From Planctomycetota bacterium (lineage in GTDB: Bacteria > Planctomycetota > GCA-002687715): a stretch of DNA of 64,000 nt. This document shows positions 15,896 through 24,797 of this stretch, piece by piece; position 1 is the stretch's first letter, and each line of letters starts with the position of its first letter. The stretch covers positions 1-64,000 of the forward strand of contig SIAO01000009.1 in the NCBI GenBank assembly GCA_009691765.1, given 5' to 3'. The notes under the pieces were generated by a model, which was not told the DNA's origin, did not search any database, and saw nothing but the letters and a program-made list of their open reading frames with translations. The translations under genes and the position numbers were made by a program.

Positions 15896-18553
15896 ATGGG
15901 CATCGACCAAGATCCGCTTGAAACCCGCGAATGGTTGGAGTCTTTGGACGCAGTCCTCGCGCGCGAAGGCCCCGAACGCGCACGTTGGTTGTTGGCGCAG
16001 CTCACGCAGATGGCGCGGCGGCGGCGCTCGATCGGCAACATTCCCGTCTGCACGGACTATGTGAACAGCATCCATCACCTCGAGCAACGCGCCTATCCCG
16101 GCGACGAAGCCATGGAGCTGCGCATCGAGAACATCGTGCGCTGGAATGCTGCAGTGATGGTGGCGCGCGCGAACAACCGCTTCCCTGGTCTTGGTGGCCA
16201 CATCAGTACCTACGCTTCCGCGGCCACGCTTTATGAAGTGGCCTTCAATCACTTCTTCCGCGGTCCGGATGCGGTTGGTGGCGGCGATCAAGTGTGGTTC
16301 CAAGGGCATGTTTCACCGGGCATTTATTCGCGCGCCTTCCTCGAAGGGCGTTTGAGCACCGAACAACTCGACCACTTCCGTCGCGAAAGTCTTGGTGGTG
16401 GTTTGTCCAGCTATCCGCACCCGCGTCTGATGCCGGACTTCTGGCAATTCCCAACGGTGTCGATGGGCCTCGGACCGCTCAGCGCGATTTATCAAGCACG
16501 CTTCAACCGTTATCTCGCGGCGCGTGGGCTCGTGGACACCAGCGCGCAGCGCGTGTGGGCGTTCGTCGGTGACGGCGAAACCGACGAGCCCGAGTCGCTC
16601 GGTTCTCTCTCCATCGCGGCACGCGAAAACTTGGACAACCTCACCTTTGTCGTGAATTGCAATCTGCAGCGCCTCGATGGTCCGGTGCGCGGCAACAGCA
16701 AGATCATCCAAGAACTCGAAAGTGTGTTCCGCGGCAACGGCTGGAACGTGATCAAGGTCTTGTGGGGCTCGCAGTGGGATCAGATCCTCGACAAAGATCA
16801 AAACGGTCGCCTCGTCGAGCAGCTCAACTCCGTCGTGGATGGAGAGTGGCAGAAGTACGCCAGTGAACCCGGCGCCTACACGCGCGAGCGCTTCTTCGCG
16901 AAATCGGCGGAGAGCCTGCACTGCGTCGATCATCTGAGCGACGACGACATTCATCACCTTCGTCGCGGTGGCCATGAACGCATCAAAATCTGGAATGCCT
17001 ACCAGGCAGCCACTGAACACAAAGGCCAGCCCACGGTGATCCTCGCACACACTGTGAAGGGCTGGACCCTTGGCGAAGGCTTCGAAGCGCGCAATGTCAC
17101 GCACCAAATGAAGCAGCTCTCGCGCGAACAACTGCGCGATTTCCGCGACCGCTTGCAACTGCCGATCCGCGACGAAGATTTGGACGACGCGTCATATTTC
17201 CATCCCGGCGCTGACAGCCCCGAGGTGGACTACTTGCAGCAACATCGCTCTGCCCTTGGCGGCAACATGCCGCGGCGACGCAGCGCACCTGTCTCCGTTC
17301 CCGCTTTGCCCGGTGATGATTTCTACGCCGAGTTCCGCAAGGGCATCGTCAGCGAGGAAGGCGTGTCGACCACGATGGCCTTCGTCCGTGTGCTCACGAG
17401 GTTGCTTCGCGACAAAAATCTCGGCAAGCACATCGTGCCCATCGTTCCGGACGAAGCGCGCACTTTCGGAATGGACCCACTGTTCCGCCAAATAGGTATC
17501 TACGCGCCTCACGGTCAGCTCTACGAGCCCATCGATCGCAACATGTTGCTCTACTACCGCGAAGCCAAAGACGGGCAATTGTTGGAAGAAGGCATCACGG
17601 AAGCTGGTTCGATGGCATCGTTTTCCGCTGCCGGCACTGCCTATTCCACGCACGGCGTGCCGATGATTCCGTTCTACATCTTCTATTCGATGTTCGGCTT
17701 CCAGCGCACCGGCGATCAGATTTGGGCCTTTGGCGATCTGCGCGGGCGCGGGTTCTTGCTCGGCGCCACAGCGGGGCGCACCACGTTGAATGGCGAAGGC
17801 TTGCAACACGAAGATGGGCACAGCCTCTTGCTGGCTTCGACAATCCCGAATTGTCAGCCCTACGATCCAGCCTTCGCTTTTGAAATTGCTGTGATCGTGC
17901 GCGACGGTTTGCGCCGCATGCTCGCAGGCAACGAAGACATCTTCTATTACCTCACACTGCAAAACGAGAACTACATCATGCCCCCCGCGCCCGAAGGGGT
18001 TGATGAGGGCATCTTGCGCGGGCTCTATCGCTTTCGCGCTGCACCACCTTCCAGTCGCCCGCGTGTGCAGATTTTCGGCAGTGGCACTTTGATCAACGCC
18101 GCGTTGGAAGCCGCTGATGTGCTTGGCACGCGCTACGGCGTGGACGCCGATGTGTGGAGCGCCACCAGCTACTGCCTGCTGCGCCGCGAAGCCCTCGCAC
18201 ACGAACGCCATGCGCGCTTGAACCCCGCAGCCACGCAACAACCGCCATGGCTGCACACAGTGCTCGCCGGAGTTCAGGGACCATTCATCGCCGTGAGCGA
18301 TTCCGTCAAAGCCGTGCCCGATCAAATCGCGCGTTGGATTCCCGGGAGCTACGTTGTGCTTGGAACCGACGGATTCGGCATGAGCGACACCCGCGAAGCC
18401 TTGCGCGAGCATTTCGAAGTGAACAGCGCGCACATTGTGCTCACCGCACTCAAAGCCCTCGCAGACGCGGGCATGTTGCCTCAAAGCGTGCCGGCCTCGG
18501 CTCTGACGGAGTTGGGCATCAATCCCGAGAAGCGCTCGGCACAGTCGCTCTAA
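15896..18553 (+). CDS. aceE: Pyruvate dehydrogenase E1 component, homodimeric type
   Basis: The 885 residues match the single-chain AceE length. The thiamine diphosphate/Mg motif is GDGETDEPESLGSLSIAARE...NCNLQRLDGPVRGN, and the N-terminal VCTDYVNSIHH and GHISTYASAATLYEVAFNHF elements are diagnostic. It decarboxylates pyruvate and loads acetyl groups onto E2 lipoyl domains. It starts 11 bases after the topoisomerase stop with a GAGGA-type RBS. The E2 (aceF) and E3 (lpd) genes are not adjacent; the next gene is a membrane glycosyltransferase-like protein. Assignment is very firm. Confidence 0.95.
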   Translation: MGIDQDPLETREWLESLDAVLAREGPERARWLLAQLTQMARRRRSIGNIPVCTDYVNSIHHLEQRAYPGDEAMELRIENIVRWNAAVMVARANNRFPGLGGHISTYASAATLYEVAFNHFFRGPDAVGGGDQVWFQGHVSPGIYSRAFLEGRLSTEQLDHFRRESLGGGLSSYPHPRLMPDFWQFPTVSMGLGPLSAIYQARFNRYLAARGLVDTSAQRVWAFVGDGETDEPESLGSLSIAARENLDNLTFVVNCNLQRLDGPVRGNSKIIQELESVFRGNGWNVIKVLWGSQWDQILDKDQNGRLVEQLNSVVDGEWQKYASEPGAYTRERFFAKSAESLHCVDHLSDDDIHHLRRGGHERIKIWNAYQAATEHKGQPTVILAHTVKGWTLGEGFEARNVTHQMKQLSREQLRDFRDRLQLPIRDEDLDDASYFHPGADSPEVDYLQQHRSALGGNMPRRRSAPVSVPALPGDDFYAEFRKGIVSEEGVSTTMAFVRVLTRLLRDKNLGKHIVPIVPDEARTFGMDPLFRQIGIYAPHGQLYEPIDRNMLLYYREAKDGQLLEEGITEAGSMASFSAAGTAYSTHGVPMIPFYIFYSMFGFQRTGDQIWAFGDLRGRGFLLGATAGRTTLNGEGLQHEDGHSLLLASTIPNCQPYDPAFAFEIAVIVRDGLRRMLAGNEDIFYYLTLQNENYIMPPAPEGVDEGILRGLYRFRAAPPSSRPRVQIFGSGTLINAALEAADVLGTRYGVDADVWSATSYCLLRREALAHERHARLNPAATQQPPWLHTVLAGVQGPFIAVSDSVKAVPDQIARWIPGSYVVLGTDGFGMSDTREALREHFEVNSAHIVLTALKALADAGMLPQSVPASALTELGINPEKRSAQSL

Positions 18554-18594
18554 GCACTTCCGCATTGCGCTTGGCCCGACCATAATCTGCCGCC

Positions 18595-20130
18595 ATGTGG
18601 CGTCGAGTGCTTCCCCCCCTCCTTATCCTTGCTGCAGCGTTGACGCTGCAGGTGCCGCGACTCAACGCCCCCTTCGGTCCAGCCGAAATCAACGCAGGCG
18701 TTTTCTTCGGCCCCTTCGCCCAAGCGTGGGAGCACTTCGGATTCGCGGAAGCGCGCGGCGTGCCCTTCGCATGTTCGCCCTACGCCAATCCGCAAGAAGC
18801 GATGGTCTATCTGAACCATCCGCCCGGTGCTTTTTGGATCTACGCCGCTTGCGGAACTTCCGAATGGCAACTGCGATTGCCTGGATTGATCGCCACGATC
18901 GCAAGCGCACTCCTGCTCTACGCGCTCTTGAAGCCTCATGTCCAAGCCGTGGCCGCCTGTGGCGCCGGTTTGTTACTGGTGCTGACTCCGGTGTTGGCGG
19001 TGTACGCCCAAGTTTCGTACGAGCCGTTGGTCTTGGCCGCAGGCTTGTTGCTCTTCTACGCCTTCGAGCAAGCGTTTCGCATGACAGAGCAGTGGCAAAG
19101 ACGGCTGGCCAAACTGTGCCTCTTGCTCGTGGCCTTCTTCTGCGTGTGGCTGGACTGGGCCGCGCTGTTCTTTGTGCTCAGCTTGTTCGCTCTGGTGCCA
19201 GGCAAGCGCCGCGCCGACGCATTGCGCCTCGCAGGACTTGGCTGCGGCATGGCCATTGCGAGCATCGCGGCCGTGTGCGTCTGGCAACTCTGGGCCGTGC
19301 ACGCACCGCTGTTCGGTGGCGGAAAAACAGGTGGCGACCTCGGCAATATCGTGCAAACAGCGCTGCTCAATCGTCCAGCCCTCAGTGGATTCATCAGCAA
19401 CTGCGTGGCCCGCATCGGCGAAGGGTTCGGCGGACTATTGCCGTTTCTACTCTTGCCGTTCGGCTTACTCATGCTGCCAGGCCCAGTGTGGCGTTTGCTT
19501 GCGGCGCTCGCGATCCCCGCTTTGTTGAATCCACTCATCTTTGCACGCCATGCTGAAGGACACGTGTTCTTCTTCGCCTATCTGGCGCCAGTTCTCGCAG
19601 CTACATGGAGCGGATTGCTGTTGCTGCGTGCGCGTTTTCCCCTCGCCACGTGCATACTCAGCGCGCTCGTCGTGCTGCCCGTCGGCAGCATGACCATCGC
19701 AGGCATCAGCGCCACAACGCACCCCTTCTTCCGCGATCTCGGACACGAGCTGGATCGCTTGACCGTGCAGCAGAGCGCTGATGGCGCGCCGCCTGTCACT
19801 CACCGCATTCACACAAACCTGCCCTACGCCTATCCGTACTACTACAAATCTCCGGGCGTCACATTCGCGAGCACGCTTGCTCAACTTGAAGCGGCACGAG
19901 CCACTCACGACCCGCGTTGCGGGCTGCGCTTCCTGTGGTGCTACTTGGACGCGCGCGGCCCCGATGCAGCGCGCGTGTTCGCAGCAGATCCGAATTTGTT
20001 AGCCCAACTCATGGCGCACGGCTCCACCAGCGTGCCCATTTTGGAAGGTGCCATCCCAGATCCGCAGCAACGTCTCAGTGTGCGCGTCGTGCGCGCGCGG
20101 ATTTTTCAAGTGATCGAACCGAAACGATGA
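18595..20130 (+). CDS. Polytopic membrane protein, GT-C/ArnT-like glycosyltransferase family
   Basis: A 511-residue protein with about 11 predicted membrane helices. After the first helix comes a lumenal-type loop (NAPFGPAEINAGVFFGPFA) and then YLNHPPGAFWIYAACG, which resembles the H-PP-F/Y-Y-W region of the PMT/ArnT family. The conserved Asp/Glu in the first loop (here in FGPAEIN) would be the catalytic base in GT-C enzymes. The C-terminal 130 residues form a soluble domain (THRIHTNLPYAYPYYYKSPG). It overlaps the next gene by four bases, starting a three-gene operon. Substrate unknown; lipid-linked sugar transfer is inferred from the fold. Confidence 0.65.
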   Translation: MWRRVLPPLLILAAALTLQVPRLNAPFGPAEINAGVFFGPFAQAWEHFGFAEARGVPFACSPYANPQEAMVYLNHPPGAFWIYAACGTSEWQLRLPGLIATIASALLLYALLKPHVQAVAACGAGLLLVLTPVLAVYAQVSYEPLVLAAGLLLFYAFEQAFRMTEQWQRRLAKLCLLLVAFFCVWLDWAALFFVLSLFALVPGKRRADALRLAGLGCGMAIASIAAVCVWQLWAVHAPLFGGGKTGGDLGNIVQTALLNRPALSGFISNCVARIGEGFGGLLPFLLLPFGLLMLPGPVWRLLAALAIPALLNPLIFARHAEGHVFFFAYLAPVLAATWSGLLLLRARFPLATCILSALVVLPVGSMTIAGISATTHPFFRDLGHELDRLTVQQSADGAPPVTHRIHTNLPYAYPYYYKSPGVTFASTLAQLEAARATHDPRCGLRFLWCYLDARGPDAARVFAADPNLLAQLMAHGSTSVPILEGAIPDPQQRLSVRVVRARIFQVIEPKR

Positions 20131-20783
20131 AGAACGCAGCGCGCAGACTCGTGCCGGTCTTGCTGGCTGCTGCGTTCATGACAACACTGCTGCTGTGCTG
20201 CATCGCACTCTTCGCAACAGTGCCAGCGTGGTTTGCGAGCCTTCGCGACGAGTGCCGCCTCGTGACAGCATCAACCCTTGATGCAAGGCAGCGACCCGCG
20301 CGAGACGGATCCCTCACGCTCGAAAGCTGGGCGTGCCCCGAAGTAGAACACTTCGCCGACGCACTGCGACCTGCAGCGCAACGCGCTGGATTCATGGGCT
20401 TTCGCCTTGCGTATGTCAGCGGCGGCGAGTCTGCCAGCACCCTCGAAGGCAGCCGCATCCTGATGGCGGCGTTATTCCCAGCAGCTTTCTGCACACCCGT
20501 ACCACTGCACTTGCTGGAGATTGGACTCAAAGACGCTGGCGACCCGCGCCTTGCCGTGCTCGGAAAAGATATCGGCAACACCGAGGTGTTTCTCGTCGAC
20601 GGACTAGATGCAGCAGAACTCAGCGCGCTGTTGCAACTGCAACCTCAGCCGCATGGTGCGGATCGTCTCGTGCACTTGCGCACGATCGCAATGCGGAAGC
20701 ACTTCGTAGTGAGCGCCTCGATGCTGCTACGCGCGCGCGACGGTGCAGCAGCACAACGCGACCTTGCGGCTCTCTTGCCATGA
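20127..20783 (+). CDS. Single-pass membrane protein of the GT-C operon, function unknown
   Basis: The track ORF starts at 19917, but the ATG at 20127 overlaps the previous stop as ATGA and begins a plausible anchor (RRLVPVLLAAAFMTTLLLCCIALFA). The product is 218 residues: one N-terminal helix followed by an extracytoplasmic domain. That domain contains FRLAYVSGGESASTLEGSRI and AVLGKDIGNTEVFLVDG. I recognise no family. The tight overlaps on both sides suggest it acts with the two polytopic proteins. Confidence 0.6.
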   Translation: MKNAARRLVPVLLAAAFMTTLLLCCIALFATVPAWFASLRDECRLVTASTLDARQRPARDGSLTLESWACPEVEHFADALRPAAQRAGFMGFRLAYVSGGESASTLEGSRILMAALFPAAFCTPVPLHLLEIGLKDAGDPRLAVLGKDIGNTEVFLVDGLDAAELSALLQLQPQPHGADRLVHLRTIAMRKHFVVSASMLLRARDGAAAQRDLAALLP

Positions 20784-22057
20784 GACTGCTTCTTGCACCT
20801 CTCGTCGCGGCTCTCGCAGGCATGGCCCTCGTTGCTGTGAGCGGTGCTCGTCTTACGCGCCTGCAATTCCTTGGCGCAGCATTCGCTCTCGGGGCACCAG
20901 CGGTAGGCGCCATGTTGGCAATGCTGTGCATGGCGGATGTGCCCGCAGTGACTGCAGCATGGAGTGTCTGTTTCGTAACCGTGCTGAGTTTTGCTTTCTG
21001 CTGGAAGCGCCGACACATTGAGCGCGATGGTCATAGGGCAGCCGCGCTGATCGGCGCCGGCCTGCTGAGTTTGGCGATTCTCGTGCGCTTGCTCGCAGTG
21101 CCTGCTGTTCGTGGAGACGGACTCAGCATGGCGCTTCTGCGCTCGCTTGCTATCCAGCAACCGACAGGCCCGTGGCTATGGCTGCAGAGCAGTGAAGCGG
21201 CACTCTTGCACCCAGACTATCCCCTCGGTGTTCCTGCTTTGATGTCGTTCGGCCAAGTCCTTGCTGGAAACCCGAGTGATGCGGCCGCGCTGTCGCCACT
21301 CTTGCTTGCGTTGCCTGGAGCCGCTCTCTTCGTGATTGCAACCCTCGCACGTCACAGCAACGTCGCTGCTTGGTGCGCCGCAGGATTGTTCGCCTTGCTG
21401 CCCGTGCTGCGCACGTATGCGAGCTCCGGCCAAGCCGACCCGCTCATGGCTGGCGTACTCACCGTGGCCATCCTCGCCACAACGCAGGGCCCATCTGGCT
21501 TGCGTCTCGCGCTGTTCAGTCTGCTGCTAGCGCCCTTCATGAAACATGAAGGCTCCATTGCATTGCTACTGCTTGGCTCGTGCTTGTTGCTGCGCGAGCA
21601 ACTTCGAACACGCCTGCGCTACGGCGTCGCTGCGCTGTGCAGCCTCGGAGTTTGGCCGTTGACCATGCTGCTGCGTGGGTTGGATGTCTCCGTGCAGGAG
21701 CGCCTGTCCGCAAGTGGTGCCGTCAATGCCGATGCGGTGTTCGAAGCCTGGATGCAAGTTGCGCTGACAGCGAAGAGCACTCTGTGCATGTTGCCATTCG
21801 TCGCACTATGCGCATGCGCGCTTGTGTGGCGCGATCGCCCTTGGCGCTTCGCCGCACTGACCGTCGCTACCTTCACACTTGCCATTCCGCTCTTGCTCTT
21901 GGCGCGTGGCACCGCCTCCGAAATGGCCATCCACGGCGACGTATTCTTGCGTCTCTACCTGCAGTTGGCGCCTGTCGCGATCGCGATCGTGGGAATGGCC
22001 GCGGCGCAACTGCTACCCGCAGCTTCCATGCGCAACGGCACTGCTACTGAACCGTGA
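20780..22057 (+). CDS. Polytopic membrane protein, possible GT-C glycosyltransferase
   Basis: The start is set at 20780 (MRLLLAPLVAALAGMALVAV) by the ATGA overlap with the previous gene, not at the track's 20333. The 425-residue chain has about 10-11 membrane helices. A loop containing AVRGDGLSMALLRSLAIQQ and then SEAALLHPDYPLGVPALMSF resembles the acidic first loop and H-P-Y-P/L region of GT-C glycosyltransferases. It ends in a 14-base convergent overlap with the subtilase gene. It probably works with the 18595 gene in lipid-linked sugar assembly; this is inference. Confidence 0.6.
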   Translation: MRLLLAPLVAALAGMALVAVSGARLTRLQFLGAAFALGAPAVGAMLAMLCMADVPAVTAAWSVCFVTVLSFAFCWKRRHIERDGHRAAALIGAGLLSLAILVRLLAVPAVRGDGLSMALLRSLAIQQPTGPWLWLQSSEAALLHPDYPLGVPALMSFGQVLAGNPSDAAALSPLLLALPGAALFVIATLARHSNVAAWCAAGLFALLPVLRTYASSGQADPLMAGVLTVAILATTQGPSGLRLALFSLLLAPFMKHEGSIALLLLGSCLLLREQLRTRLRYGVAALCSLGVWPLTMLLRGLDVSVQERLSASGAVNADAVFEAWMQVALTAKSTLCMLPFVALCACALVWRDRPWRFAALTVATFTLAIPLLLLARGTASEMAIHGDVFLRLYLQLAPVAIAIVGMAAAQLLPAASMRNGTATEP

Positions 22058-24125
22058 CACGCTCCACTTGGCCGATGCCTCCGAGTGCCCCGCCTGTCAG
22101 GTCAAAGCAGAGCGCATCGAGCGTGATTCCAGAAGGCAGCAGATAAGGCCCCATGCTGAGGCTGTTCGCTGGCGCGATGATGTGGAAAGGCTGAACACCT
22201 GCAGGCAGCAGGAACTGCGACACCAAGAACCCGAAATCTGAACTGCACAACCCGAAATACGGACCGCTGCCAACTTGCGGGCACAACTCTCCTGAGAAAA
22301 TCGTGTGGTACGCATGTCCTGGAATCAGCGAGGTGAGATTCACCATCACTCCCGTGCCGGGGCCGCCTGGTTGGCTGAATGAAAGCACGGGCGCAAGCGC
22401 TGAAACCGTCGTGACTAACGAAGCGGTAGTGCTGGTCGCTGCTGCCCAATTCAAAGACGTCGCGGTGACCAAACTAGCGCTCGTCTGATTCAGCGCTGCT
22501 CCGCCAGGAATGAAAACGGAAAGCGTGACGCTTGCGGCACCACCAGCAGGGATAGTGACGGAGCTCGCGGAAAGCGAAGTCGTGAAAGAACCGCCGCTCG
22601 CAGTGATTGAAAACGTGTCCGTCAAATAACCGTTGTTTTGAACCAGTACAGGAAACACCGCCGTTTGCCCTGCACCCATGCCAACGCTGGTGGTGCTCGG
22701 CAGCAGCGCCACAGCGCGCACCGCATTCACCGCGGCAAGCACGTCCACGAAACCGTGGCCGTAGACATTGTTCGGCCAAGTTCCGCTGCTGGAACACGAA
22801 GCGCTGTTGATGTGGCTTGATGTGTTGTTCAACACTGCCTCAATCGTGTTCACTTGACCGATCAGTGCTGGGTGCGCATCCAGCAGCAGCGCCACGGCAC
22901 CTGCTGCGTGCGGAGTGGCCATCGATGTTCCACTCCATCCACCTGCGTAACCGTTGCCTGGCACGCACGAGCGCACACCTGTGCCCGGTGCGCAGATGTC
23001 CGGCTTCATGCGATTGCTGCCATCTACGGTGACGGGACCGCGACTCGAAAACCCTGCGATAGTGCTGGTGCCGATGTCGTAAGCGCCGACGGTCCACACT
23101 TCGTCATAGATGCCAAGAGGGTCCGCGCACGTGGAGCAACTGGAACCCGAGTTTCCGGCTGCACCCACCGTGACAATGCCTGCTGCGCGTTGCGCTTGGC
23201 ACGCAAGCAACAACGATGTCGCGGCACACCCTTCGGAAGGCGGACAGGCCCACGAGTTGGTGGTCACATGCGGCGCGAGGCTTGGGTTGCCTTGCAAAGG
23301 CGTGCCGCCAACGGGGTAAGGCGCAAGGAAAAACTCGAAGCACTCGATGTAGGTCGCCGGCGTGCCGTTGCCTTGATCCATGTTGCGGGCGCAAATGAAC
23401 TGCGCGCCGGGCGCAACACCCACCTGATTGCCAACGCCGTCATCGCCACAGGCGGTGCCCATGGTGTGCGTGCCGTGAGCGTTGTCGTCACAAGGTGCAG
23501 CGGCATTCGCTCCGCAACCACCGCCTCCGCTGTGAATCGCGTCATGCCAGTTGAAGTCGTGATTCGCAGTAGAAGTACTCGCATTCCAACCGCGGTAATG
23601 AAGCTTCAGCGCAGGGTGATCCCACTGATAGCCCGTGTCTTGGCCTCCGACGACGATGCCTGTGCCATCAAAACCAAGAGTCCACACTTGAGGCGCATTG
23701 ATGGCCGCAACACCCGGCTCCACCGCGAAAGAAGATTCAAAGGTGCCACCGCGCACGGTGTTGAGCAGCCCGTAAATGCGCGGGTTTTTCTCGATCTTCC
23801 AAACATCATTGCGGCGTGCAACGGCGTCAATCGTGTCTACATCGGCCACCACGCGAATGGCATTCACGATGTAGAAGCGTTGGCAATACGCACCGCGTGC
23901 CCCGAGCCACTCCAGCAGCGGCCCCTGAGTGCGTTGCGCGGTGCGCACCAAGGTGTCCCAGACGAAGTGCCCCTTCTGCTCTTTGGTTTCAAGGCGGTCC
24001 GCAGCGCTCAAGTCCGCTTGCTCTCGCAGAAGCACGATCACATCCACGCGGCCGCGCTGCTCCGGCGTCGTTTGAGCAACCAAGGCGAGATTGAGCAACA
24101 ACAACAGCGCGAGCGCACGGTGCAT
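22044..24125 (-). CDS. Secreted subtilisin-like serine protease (S8) with C-terminal surface module
   Basis: A 693-residue protein with a signal peptide (MHRALALLLLLNLALVAQ). The catalytic triad is visible: Asp163 in GGQDTGYQWDHPAL, His217 in DDNAHGTHTMG and Ser401 in GTSMATPHAAG. The oxyanion Asn is in GAAGNSGSSC. Residues 20-140 form an inhibitor-like propeptide. After the catalytic domain comes a beta-sandwich (TVFPVLVQNNGYLTDTFSI region). The last 110 residues (LSFSQPGGPGTG...FLLPAGVQPFHIIAP) resemble a module attached to many secreted planctomycete proteins. Paired Cys (ACPPSEGCAA, CSTC) suggest disulfides. It probably degrades extracellular protein. Confidence 0.88.
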   Translation of the reverse strand: MHRALALLLLLNLALVAQTTPEQRGRVDVIVLLREQADLSAADRLETKEQKGHFVWDTLVRTAQRTQGPLLEWLGARGAYCQRFYIVNAIRVVADVDTIDAVARRNDVWKIEKNPRIYGLLNTVRGGTFESSFAVEPGVAAINAPQVWTLGFDGTGIVVGGQDTGYQWDHPALKLHYRGWNASTSTANHDFNWHDAIHSGGGGCGANAAAPCDDNAHGTHTMGTACGDDGVGNQVGVAPGAQFICARNMDQGNGTPATYIECFEFFLAPYPVGGTPLQGNPSLAPHVTTNSWACPPSEGCAATSLLLACQAQRAAGIVTVGAAGNSGSSCSTCADPLGIYDEVWTVGAYDIGTSTIAGFSSRGPVTVDGSNRMKPDICAPGTGVRSCVPGNGYAGGWSGTSMATPHAAGAVALLLDAHPALIGQVNTIEAVLNNTSSHINSASCSSSGTWPNNVYGHGFVDVLAAVNAVRAVALLPSTTSVGMGAGQTAVFPVLVQNNGYLTDTFSITASGGSFTTSLSASSVTIPAGGAASVTLSVFIPGGAALNQTSASLVTATSLNWAAATSTTASLVTTVSALAPVLSFSQPGGPGTGVMVNLTSLIPGHAYHTIFSGELCPQVGSGPYFGLCSSDFGFLVSQFLLPAGVQPFHIIAPANSLSMGPYLLPSGITLDALCFDLTGGALGGIGQVERVTVQ

Positions 24126-24270
24126 GGCAGAGTCTCCAGGGTCACAAGCCTACAGAAGGCAATTGTGGAATGCGCCCGGTTCCTGATGCCTAAGGCCAAG
24201 GGCGCCTATTTCTTGGCGCAGGCCGAGGGTTTGCGAGATGACGGGCTCCCAGTTTGAGCAGCAGAGGCCC

Positions 24271-24315
24271 TTGGGTTTGCGGTAGGCTCGGTACAGAATA
24301 GGACCAACTTGGTCC
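24271..24315 (+). promoter_or_regulatory. Promoter and palindromic operator candidate of the SUF operon
   Basis: TTGGGT at 24271 and CAGAAT at 24294 are 17 bases apart and could be -35 and -10 boxes. Immediately downstream, GGACCAA-c-TTGGTCC (24301-24315) is a perfect 15-base dyad that would cover the transcription start. Rrf2 regulators of SUF/ISC operons usually bind such dyads at their own promoters, so this is a likely autoregulatory site for the gene at 24342. Confidence 0.55.
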
Positions 24316-24341
24316 GATATTGACCATACGACAAGAACCCC

Positions 24342-24797
24342 ATGCTTCGCATCACCCGACAAGCTGACTACGGAATCGTGCTGTTGACACTGTTTGCACG
24401 CAGCAACGGACGGGTTTTCAGCGCCCGTGAACTCGCAAGCGCCAGTCATGTGCCTTTGCCCATGGTCGGCAAGATCTTGAAGCTGCTGGTGCAAGCGGAA
24501 ATCCTTGGATCTCACCGCGGGATGCACGGCGGCTACACGCTCGCGCGTCGACCGGACGAGATCACCGTCGGACACATCATTGAAGCGCTCGATGGTCCCG
24601 TGGCGATCACCGACTGCACAGGCCACCTGCCCTCAGAGTGCGGCATCGAACAGACCTGTCCCGTCAGCCACGCTTGGCAGCGCATCAACGACGCGATCGT
24701 TGGCGCTCTCGACCGCGTCACCCTTGCAGAAATGACCTGTCCCGTGGGCGATCCGCTCACGGCTTTCACCGGCCACCGCGCCCAGGTGCAACCATGA
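24342..24797 (+). CDS. Rrf2-family Fe-S cluster transcriptional regulator of the SUF operon
   Basis: A 151-residue winged-helix regulator beginning [20 protein letters not shown], the usual Rrf2 N-terminus. The recognition helix region is [20 protein letters not shown], followed by [20 protein letters not shown]. Three Cys in [15 protein letters not shown] are spaced as in the Fe-S ligand loop of IscR/SUF-type regulators; a further Cys lies near the C-terminus (TCPVG). It likely senses cluster demand and represses the operon when holo. It overlaps sufB by four bases, so regulator and target genes are cotranscribed. Confidence 0.9.
   Translation: MLRITRQADYGIVLLTLFARSNGRVFSARELASASHVPLPMVGKILKLLVQAEILGSHRGMHGGYTLARRPDEITVGHIIEALDGPVAITDCTGHLPSECGIEQTCPVSHAWQRINDAIVGALDRVTLAEMTCPVGDPLTAFTGHRAQVQP

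Noticed and set aside
16313-18583. Long minus-strand ORFs opposite aceE (281 and 463 codons)
   Set aside because: They are GC-skew shadows of the clearly coding plus strand and contain no recognisable domain.
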